From assembly GCA_041675165.1 (NCBI GenBank), contig JBAYUI010000017.1:1-18465 (forward strand): a DNA stretch of 18,465 bases, given 5' to 3'. Numbering within the stretch: the stretch's first letter is position 1; each line of letters starts with the position of its first letter. Under the pieces are notes generated by a model that worked only from the letters and a program-made list of their open reading frames with translations, was not told the DNA's origin and made no database searches. Position numbers and translations under genes: made by a program. Below, piece after piece: positions 14,754-18,465 of the stretch. This stretch comes from CAIKZD01 sp041675165 (GTDB lineage Bacteria > Patescibacteriota > Minisyncoccia > Moranbacterales > UBA2206).

Positions 14754-15839
14754 CTAAACTTTTTTATATCTCGCACTTCTTCCAAGTCCAATTCGTTCTA
14801 TTTTTTTAAGCTTCAATAATACATCCAACGCCTGCTTCACTGTCGGCCTAGGAATATTTGTGCTTTTGACAATTTCACCTGTTCCAGCCACTTCAACATG
14901 CTCAAAAAACTTCCAAACTGCAAGCTGTTTTTCTGATAATAGCTTTTCGATGCTTTCTTTTGATAGCAGTTCCATGGCTAGCTGCGACTGTTTCAATAAA
15001 ATAGTAAAAAAGAAATCAAGCCATGGTGTAATGTCTTCATTTTTTGTGCGAAAAGTTTTTTGACTGCGCCTAAGTGCAAGATAATAATCTGTCTTATTAT
15101 CCTCTACAAGTTTTTCATGTGAGATATAGGGCATATATAAATACCCGCTTTGAAGCAATAACAGATTTGTCAAAACTCTAGAAATTCTTCCATTTCCATC
15201 TTGAAAAGGATGAATTTTCAAAAATTCAACTAGAAAGTTAGCAATCACTAATAAAGAATGGTATTTTTTCTCAGCTAGCAAGAAATTCGTCGACTCCACA
15301 AGCTCCATCATTTCTTTTGGCGTAAGATGGGGTGATGTTGGATTGAAAATCACCCCAACTTCCTTGCCATCTTGGTCATATGCCACGACTTTATTTTCAC
15401 CAAATTTATAGTCGCCCAGATGTCCTTGATCTTTGTCGGAATATTTCAAGAGCTCTTTATGAAAATGTTTGATAGAACTCTCATTAAATTTCAAATTTCC
15501 CCAAGAGTTAAAGATATTTTCTAAAAGCTCATAATAACCCTTGACTTCCTGTGTGTCACGGTCAGAAAATTTTTGAATATTGATGCCGCGCATCACCTTT
15601 TCAATGTCTTCATCAGTTAGTTGCACACCCTCAATACGTGTTGATGCTCCAGTGGATGTTATCAAAACGGAACGCTTAAGACGACTAAGAACTTGTGGAC
15701 TCAATTGTGCGCCACCAGTCCAACTGCCTTTCAACTCATCAATTTTGGCGATTTTTGAGATTATTTCAGTAGAGATGTTATTAAGTCTTTTTGAAAATTC
15801 ATCTGTAGTATTATTGCTTTTTTGCTTTACTTTAGCCAT
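14754..15839 (-). CDS. Fic-family protein with N-terminal inhibitory motif and C-terminal winged helix
   Basis: Probable AMP-transferase acting on protein hydroxyl groups. The catalytic loop HPFQDGNGRISR (210-221) matches HPFx[D/E]GNGRxxR in full. The inhibitory motif S-x-x-x-E-G is intact in STRIEG (66-71), upstream of the Fic core, so this is a class II, self-inhibited Fic. A Fic_N-like region precedes it. A winged helix-turn-helix occupies about 305-361 (AVWKFFEHVEVAGTGEIVKSTNIPRPTVKQALDVLLKLKKIERIG), as in Fic proteins that bind their own promoter. 361 aa, ATG at 15839, no Shine-Dalgarno. It is a single gene with its own strong promoter (15867-15895) and a possible operator over it. The region is AT-richer than the core genes, which suggests transfer. 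Confidence 0.92.
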   Translation of the reverse strand: MAKVKQKSNNTTDEFSKRLNNISTEIISKIAKIDELKGSWTGGAQLSPQVLSRLKRSVLITSTGASTRIEGVQLTDEDIEKVMRGINIQKFSDRDTQEVKGYYELLENIFNSWGNLKFNESSIKHFHKELLKYSDKDQGHLGDYKFGENKVVAYDQDGKEVGVIFNPTSPHLTPKEMMELVESTNFLLAEKKYHSLLVIANFLVEFLKIHPFQDGNGRISRVLTNLLLLQSGYLYMPYISHEKLVEDNKTDYYLALRRSQKTFRTKNEDITPWLDFFFTILLKQSQLAMELLSKESIEKLLSEKQLAVWKFFEHVEVAGTGEIVKSTNIPRPTVKQALDVLLKLKKIERIGLGRSARYKKV

Positions 15840-15844
15840 ATCAT

Positions 15845-15895
15845 TTGGATATATTAACTACATCCAATTATATCCAATTAATGAATTGGCGTCAA
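15845..15895 (-). promoter_or_regulatory. Fic promoter with overlapping inverted/direct repeats (putative operator)
   Basis: Minus strand TTGACG (15890-15895), 17-base spacer, TATAAT (15867-15872). Overlapping it are TTGGATATA (15845-15853) and its inverted copy TATATCCAA (15869-15877). ATCCAATTA is also repeated in tandem at a 10-base period (15862-15870 and 15872-15880), with ATTGG at 15885-15889. Repeats of one helical turn covering the -10 fit autorepression by the Fic protein's winged helix; that is inference. Confidence 0.65.
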
Positions 15896-15929
15896 ACGCG
15901 CATAGGTTATATAAAAAATTATAAATAAA

Positions 15930-15959
15930 TTTTTTCTGCCCACAAAGGGGCAGAAAAAA
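15930..15959. repeat. Hairpin without U-tract
   Basis: Perfect 12-bp stem TTTTTTCTGCCC (15930-15941) with GGGCAGAAAAAA (15948-15959). Both strands read T-run first and A-run last, so it is not an intrinsic terminator in either direction. It lies in the AT-rich gap (15896-16059) between the Fic promoter and the first palindromic array element; the rest of that gap shows nothing I can name. Confidence 0.6.
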
Positions 15960-16059
15960 CACCTTATTACCCCTATATAAATAGATAAAAAAAAAACTTA
16001 TTTTTCCTTATTATTAAAAAGCAAATTTAAAAAAAGAAAGAAGAAAGAATTTTATTTCA

Positions 16060-16187
16060 CAGAACGTATCGGCATTATCCGAAGTTTTTGTGCAGCGATA
16101 GCGGAACAAAAATTTGGGAGAAGGAATTTTTCTTACCTTATAAAATATAATTGTGAAAAATTCCTGAACCGGATATGCCGTGTTCTG
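16060..16187 (+). repeat. Array element 1: attC-like palindrome without cargo
   Basis: 128 bases. Outer stem CAGAAC (16060-16065) with GTTCTG (16182-16187). Gap of GTAT on the left and a single T on the right. Second stem CGGCAT (16070-16075) with ATGCCG (16175-16180), bulged T16076, then ATCCG (16077-16081) with CGGAT (16170-16174). Side arm TTTTTGT (16085-16091) with ACAAAAA (16106-16112). Inner stem GGAATTTTTC (16123-16132) with GAAAAATTCC (16155-16164). Layout is R''-gap-L''-loop-L'-gap-R', with an extra base on the L'' side, as in integron attC sites. The boxes do not match RYYYAAC/GTTRRRY strictly. Confidence 0.75.
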
Positions 16188-16206
16188 CGATGTTCAAGCC
16201 TGAGCC
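16182..16206 (+). repeat. Left inverted repeat flanking the SDR gene
   Basis: 25 bases starting GTTCTGCGATG and ending TTCAAGCCTGAGCC. Its reverse complement is found at 17005-17029 with 23 of 25 identical. The GTTCTG part is shared with array element 1; the last 14 bases are specific to this unit. Confidence 0.85.
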
Positions 16207-16222
16207 GTTCGTTGTTTAACTA

Positions 16223-16969
16223 CTAATCGTGTCCACCGTCTACCACCAAAATACTTCCAGTAATATAGCTAGCATCATCACTGGCAAAAAATAAAATTGC
16301 CTTAGCTATTTCTTCTGGTAGCGCAAATCTTTTTAGATATATCTTCCTTGTTTCATCTTCAACAAATTCTTTTGATAAATCTTTGTTCATATCAGTATCT
16401 ACCCAACCGGGAGCGATTGCATTGACTTGTATATTCGGAGCAAGCTCTTTTGCAAAATCTTTCGTCAATGTTATTACGCCAGCCTTTGAGGCATCATAAT
16501 CAATCGCGTCGGGACTGAAGCTATTTATCGCATTTGTTGAAGATATGTTAATTATTTTTCCGCCAGCTTTTTTCAGCATTTGCTCGGAAGCATATTTACT
16601 ACAAAGAAAATTTCCAATCAAATTGACATCCAACGTCCTTTTCCATTGTTCAATACTTCTTTCAAATAGCGGGACATCATAAACGATGCCAGCGTTATTA
16701 ACAAGAATGTCAATTTTACCAAAAGTTTCCGTGGCCTGGTTAATCATCTTTATAACTTCATTTTCTTTGGAAACATCACATTTTATCGCAATTGCTTCCG
16801 AACCTATTTTTTTAATATCATCAACAACGGCAAATGCTTCTTTTTCAGATTCAGAGGAAAAATAATTAACTACAACTTTTGCGCCTTCTTTTGCAAATAA
16901 CAAAGCGGTGGCCTTTCCAATACCCCTACTTGATCCAGTTATTAAGGCAATTTTATTTTTTAGTCTCAT
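16223..16969 (-). CDS. Short-chain dehydrogenase/reductase, FabG-like
   Basis: NAD(P)H-dependent oxidoreductase of the classical SDR family. Cofactor motif TGSSRGIG (11-18), NNAG (91-94), and complete catalytic tetrad Asn116, Ser144, Tyr158 and Lys162 (YDASK). PGWVDTDM follows, and the protein ends in DDASYITGSILVVDGGHD. 248 aa, normal for FabG-type enzymes. The closest classes are 3-oxoacyl-ACP reductases and sugar/alcohol dehydrogenases; substrate cannot be told, and no fatty-acid genes are nearby. A single-gene unit between inverted repeats (16182-16206 and 17005-17029). Promoter probably in array element 2 (TGATATAAT, 17095-17103). No Shine-Dalgarno. Looks like cargo of the repeat array. 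Confidence 0.93.
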   Translation of the reverse strand: MRLKNKIALITGSSRGIGKATALLFAKEGAKVVVNYFSSESEKEAFAVVDDIKKIGSEAIAIKCDVSKENEVIKMINQATETFGKIDILVNNAGIVYDVPLFERSIEQWKRTLDVNLIGNFLCSKYASEQMLKKAGGKIINISSTNAINSFSPDAIDYDASKAGVITLTKDFAKELAPNIQVNAIAPGWVDTDMNKDLSKEFVEDETRKIYLKRFALPEEIAKAILFFASDDASYITGSILVVDGGHD

Positions 16970-17004
16970 ATTTTTTGCTAGCTATTATAAGTATGAATCA
17001 CTTA

Positions 17005-17029
17005 GGCTCAGGCTTGAATTTCGCAGAAC
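17005..17029 (-). repeat. Right inverted repeat flanking the SDR gene
   Basis: Starts GGCTCAGGCTTGAA and ends TTTCGCAGAAC; inverse of 16182-16206 with two mismatches (AA in place of TG next to the CGA). It runs straight into array element 2, whose outer box CGCAGAAC is 17022-17029. Confidence 0.85.
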
Positions 17030-17140
17030 GTTTCTGTGTATCTGAAGTTGCGCCGTTGTGTGTTAATTAAAACTTCATTCATCCACCTGCTTTGATTATA
17101 TCACTAAACTTTACTTTATCACAGCGCAATTTGGGTGGAG
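17022..17140 (+). repeat. Array element 2, left half: end box, side arm and conserved motifs
   Basis: Outer box CGCAGAAC (17022-17029), gap GTTT (17030-17033), second arm CTGTGTATCTG (17034-17044). The second arm pairs perfectly with CAGATACACAG at 17629-17639. Then GAAGTTGCGCC, a variable loop, ATTATATCACTAAACTT (17095-17111), and GCGCAATTTGGGTGGA. TTGCGC pairs with GCGCAA to form a side arm. The same blocks recur in the element at 18340-18456. Compare the TTTTTGT/ACAAAAA arm in element 1: sequence differs but pairing is kept. Confidence 0.8.
17095..17103 (-). promoter_or_regulatory. Extended -10 carried by array element 2, pointing to the SDR gene
   Basis: Minus strand TGATATAAT. No good -35 at 17 bases (CTGTGA at 18). 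The identical block occurs in the element at 18411-18419, upstream of the ART-like gene. The leader to the SDR ATG would be about 120 bases and include the repeat's end box. Confidence 0.45.
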
Positions 17141-17185
17141 TAAAAGAGAAAAATTAAATAATTTACCTTAATTTAAGCCCTTTTT
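17141..17185. repeat. Inner inverted repeat, left arm, around the 70-aa gene
   Basis: 17141-17163 (starts TAAAAGAGAAAAATT) is a perfect 23-bp inverse of 17600-17622. AAGCCCTTTTT (17175-17185) is a perfect inverse of 17578-17588. Together with the outer boxes they make a nested palindrome of about 630 bases enclosing the 70-aa gene. Confidence 0.85.
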
Positions 17186-17207
17186 AAATTTCTTAAAATT
17201 CTTGGTA

Positions 17208-17236
17208 TTGACAGAAGAGAAAAAACCTGCTATACT
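17208..17236 (+). promoter_or_regulatory. Strong promoter of the 70-aa gene
   Basis: Perfect TTGACA (17208-17213), 17-base spacer, TATACT (17231-17236). Leader of about 48 bases with Shine-Dalgarno AAAGGAGA (17277-17284). The best vegetative-type promoter in the window. Confidence 0.9.
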
Positions 17237-17290
17237 ATAAAGTCAGTAAAATTACTGGCAAACAAACAATCTCAACAAAGGAGAACGCAG

Positions 17291-17503
17291 ATGGGAACAT
17301 ATATTATCATTGGCTTTTTTGCAGGACTACTCCTGTGGGGCTTGGGATTTTGGATGGGACGTCGACAGGGATATCAAGATAGATATCTTGAACAGTATCG
17401 CCAAGGTACTTATGTCAATACCGAGCTGGGGATTAGAAGGTCAAGTCGGATTGTCCCCATGGAGGAGGTTAACGGCGTCCTTCGGGAAAAAAAAGCGCAC
17501 TAG
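17291..17503 (+). CDS. 70-aa single-pass membrane protein inside the palindromic element
   Basis: N-terminal hydrophobic helix at about residues 4-22 (YIIIGFFAGLLLWGLGFWMG), followed at once by a basic polar tail (GRRQGYQDRYLEQYRQG). This gives an anchor with a cytoplasmic or nucleoid-side C-terminal domain. The tail ends RIVPMEEVNGVLREKKAH. No family recognised. The start is fixed by a strong Shine-Dalgarno; a perfect-35 promoter and a terminator complete a compact expression unit. It is opposite in direction to the SDR and ART-like genes and lies in the loop of nested inverted repeats (17022-17648), so it is likely cargo or an integral part of that element. Confidence 0.82.
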   Translation: MGTYIIIGFFAGLLLWGLGFWMGRRQGYQDRYLEQYRQGTYVNTELGIRRSSRIVPMEEVNGVLREKKAH

Positions 17504-17527
17504 TCTGAATGGTGCAAACAGCTCTAT

Positions 17528-17568
17528 GAGCTCTTGTGGGTAAAAACCTGCAGGAGCTCTCTTTTTTT
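17528..17568 (+). terminator. Intrinsic terminator of the 70-aa gene
   Basis: 13-base stem with three G-T wobbles: GAGCTCTTGTGGG (17528-17540) with CCTGCAGGAGCTC (17547-17559), loop TAAAAA, then TCTTTTTTT. Confidence 0.85.
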
Positions 17569-17577
17569 AAAAAATTG

Positions 17578-17622
17578 AAAAAGGGCTTTTAAAATAGAGA
17601 ATTATTTAATTTTTCTCTTTTA
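17578..17622. repeat. Inner inverted repeat, right arm, around the 70-aa gene
   Basis: AAAAAGGGCTT (17578-17588) and a 23-base block at 17600-17622 ending TTTTTCTCTTTTA; both are perfect inverses of the left arm at 17141-17185. Confidence 0.85.
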
Positions 17623-17628
17623 CGGAAC

Positions 17629-17664
17629 CAGATACACAGCGTTGTGCGATGTAAATTTTTTATC
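17629..17664 (+). repeat. Array element 2, right end, and left inverted repeat of the ART-like gene
   Basis: CAGATACACAG (17629-17639) pairs with 17034-17044. One spacer base C follows, then box GTTGTGCG (17641-17648), which pairs with CGCAGAAC at 17022-17029 with one mismatch. GATG and TAAATTTTTTATC (17652-17664) follow; the last block is a perfect 13-bp inverse of 18323-18335 across the ART-like gene. Confidence 0.8.
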
Positions 17665-17716
17665 TCGTTATTTATTGAACTAAACTTTGTATTATCGTTA
17701 AGAAAATTTGATTTTT

Positions 17717-17765
17717 GTTTTGAAAAATTCCAGAGGGGTCAGGGGTGAATGGAATTTTTCAAAAC
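17717..17765. repeat. Long hairpin at the 3' end of the ART-like gene
   Basis: Perfect 15-bp stem GTTTTGAAAAATTCC (17717-17731) with GGAATTTTTCAAAAC (17751-17765). The 19-base loop contains a doubled GGGGT (AGAGGGGTCAGGGGTGAAT). No U-tract on the minus strand after the stem. The stem core GGAATTTTTC/GAAAAATTCC is the same as the inner stem of array element 1. It ends 3 bases before the gene's stop codon. Confidence 0.75.
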
Positions 17766-17768
17766 TCC

Positions 17769-18245
17769 TTATTCAACAATTTCAATATCTTTTGGCAAAT
17801 CATCAATGTTTACTTCAATAACTTCAAGTGGGATTACACTTTCTTCGCTACGACACTGTATACCTATAAAACTGTCGGGATTAAATTTAGACTTATCCAA
17901 AACATAGACTTTACCTATTCTATCTTTTGCTCTCTCGATCAATTTTTTATCGACCGTTACATACCATCCGTCTCCCTTCATGCCAAATTTATTTTCAAAA
18001 TCTTTATCATTTATTAAAGATCTAAAAATTGCCAAATCAGCATAGGGGGTCGCAAAAACTGCAGGCTTGCCATCATCCTCCCATTTTCCTGTTTCATCAC
18101 TATGTCCACCTGCTTGACGTGGTTCAAGTATTTCTATAATAGATTGCGAACCATGAAAAACATAATTTCCAGTTTTCTCTAACTCCAAAAGCCTTTCTCT
18201 ATTCTTTCCAATTTTTTCAATTGTTTGTATTTTTTCAAATTCCAT
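17769..18245 (-). CDS. 158-aa protein, putative ADP-ribosyltransferase-like fold
   Basis: Soluble, no signal peptide. N-terminal charged helix (1-25), then YVFHGSQSIIEILEPRQAGG (28-47) and GKPAVFATPYADLAIFRSLI (59-78). The pairing of an FHGS block with a following VFAT...A block about 30 residues later resembles H-box and Tyr/Phe-Ala-Thr segments of PARP-like and related ADP-ribosyltransferase folds. I cannot confirm a catalytic Glu; candidates are in ESVIPLEVIEVNID near the C-terminus. Treat the family as a suggestion. Start at ATG 18245, with Shine-Dalgarno GAGGGGAAG (complement of 18249-18257). Single gene between inverted repeats 17641-17664 and 18323-18346. Likely cargo of the array; effector, toxin or defence roles are possible but unproven. 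Confidence 0.75.
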   Translation of the reverse strand: MEFEKIQTIEKIGKNRERLLELEKTGNYVFHGSQSIIEILEPRQAGGHSDETGKWEDDGKPAVFATPYADLAIFRSLINDKDFENKFGMKGDGWYVTVDKKLIERAKDRIGKVYVLDKSKFNPDSFIGIQCRSEESVIPLEVIEVNIDDLPKDIEIVE

Positions 18246-18322
18246 ATTCTTCCCCTCTATAAATAGTTAAAAATCAAATTTTCTGTCCTTATTTAAATCA
18301 CAAATCTCAAAATTCCCACTAG

Positions 18323-18465
18323 GATAAAAAATTTATTTCGTTTAACGTATCGGCACATGCGAAGTTGCGCCGTGGTTTAATTGATTATTTTGTTAATATC
18401 GATTTACTTAATTATATCACTAAACTTGCCATTTCGTCAGCGCAATTTGGGTGGAAAAAAATAAA
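18323..18465 (+). repeat. Array element 3, left half, truncated by the window edge
   Basis: GATAAAAAATTTA (18323-18335) is the inverse of 17652-17664. Box GTTTAAC (18340-18346) fits the attC R'' pattern RYYYAAC. Gap GTAT, then second arm CGGCACATGCG, GAAGTTGCGCCG, a variable loop, ATTATATCACTAAACTT (18411-18427), GCGCAATTTGGGTGGA, then an A-rich start of an inner stem. Same order and spacing as 17022-17140. Its right half must lie beyond the window. Confidence 0.8.
18411..18419 (-). promoter_or_regulatory. Extended -10 carried by array element 3, pointing to the ART-like gene
   Basis: Minus strand TGATATAAT with CTGACG at 18 bases upstream as a partial -35. Same block as in element 2. Leader to the ART-like ATG would be about 155 bases. 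Confidence 0.45.

Noticed and set aside
15930..15959. Intrinsic terminator
   Set aside because: Stem has T-run on the 5' side and A-run on the 3' side on both strands, so no U-tract follows the stem.
16060..16187. Retron non-coding RNA (a1/a2 repeats with msr/msd)
   Set aside because: No reverse transcriptase gene in the window, and the element is one of a series of related ends flanking other genes.
17745..18017. 90-aa plus-strand open frame
   Set aside because: Antisense to the ART-like gene, which has a strong Shine-Dalgarno; Phe/Ile/Asn-rich shadow.
16060..18465. CRISPR array
   Set aside because: Repeats are long, divergent, inverted and spaced by whole genes; no short direct repeats with regular spacers and no cas genes.
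16060..18465. Definite integron
   Set aside because: No integrase, box sequences off consensus in most copies, and one element encloses a gene; kept only as a hypothesis.
1..18465. tRNA or rRNA genes; UGA recoding
   Set aside because: No cloverleaf with a conserved T-loop or rRNA-like block was seen by eye. UGA clearly terminates several genes, so the standard bacterial code applies.

Overview
The window looks like a chromosomal segment of a Candidate Phyla Radiation (Patescibacteria) bacterium. This is inferred from the gene mix: a class A PBP, a MacAB-like exporter with two DUF5666 proteins and an ECF sigma factor, a sphingomyelin-synthase-like PAP2 protein, DedA and RF1. Many genes have AT-rich leaders with no Shine-Dalgarno sequence, and there are several orphan small proteins. 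UGA is used as a stop (PBP gene, 55-aa ORF, GT4 gene), so this is not one of the UGA-recoding CPR lineages. I cannot place it more precisely.

Layout. 1-2020: 3' part of a class A penicillin-binding protein. 2020-3930: small genes with their own promoters and terminators (126-aa orphan, 215-aa helical orphan, DUF2892 membrane protein, 55-aa membrane protein). 3931-4623: RluF-type pseudouridine synthase. 4788-13137: a long minus-strand cluster, in transcription order DedA, GT2, GT4, PAP2, ECF sigma, small membrane protein (putative anti-sigma), DUF5666, membrane-fusion protein, ABC ATPase, FtsX/MacB permease, DUF5666. The upstream half suggests envelope lipid or glycolipid work, and the downstream half a sigma-controlled MacAB-type export system. 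A roughly 110-bp palindromic repeat sits inside this cluster. 13241-14308: prfA, followed by a 69-aa Cys-containing ORF and a terminator.

From about 14,750 the sequence is visibly AT-richer and looks accessory. It holds a Fic AMP-transferase with a C-terminal winged helix and a likely self-binding operator, an SDR oxidoreductase, a 70-aa membrane protein and a putative ADP-ribosyltransferase-like protein.

The most unusual feature is at 16060-18465. The SDR gene, the 70-aa gene and the ART-like gene are separated by related structured repeats. Each repeat boundary carries an R-NNN-AAC or GTT-NNN-C box followed or preceded by a second arm. The two ends of a unit pair with each other even where their sequences differ: CGGCAT-T-ATCCG with CGGATATGCCG in one unit, and CTGTGTATCTG with CAGATACACAG in another. 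Both have the same 4-versus-1-base asymmetric gap between the two stems. This resembles integron attC geometry (R''-L''...L'-R'), but it does not match the attC consensus strictly and one gene lies inside the palindrome. I read it as a possible cassette array of an undescribed attC-like or palindromic mobile element. The last repeat runs off the window, which gives a concrete prediction for the sequence beyond.
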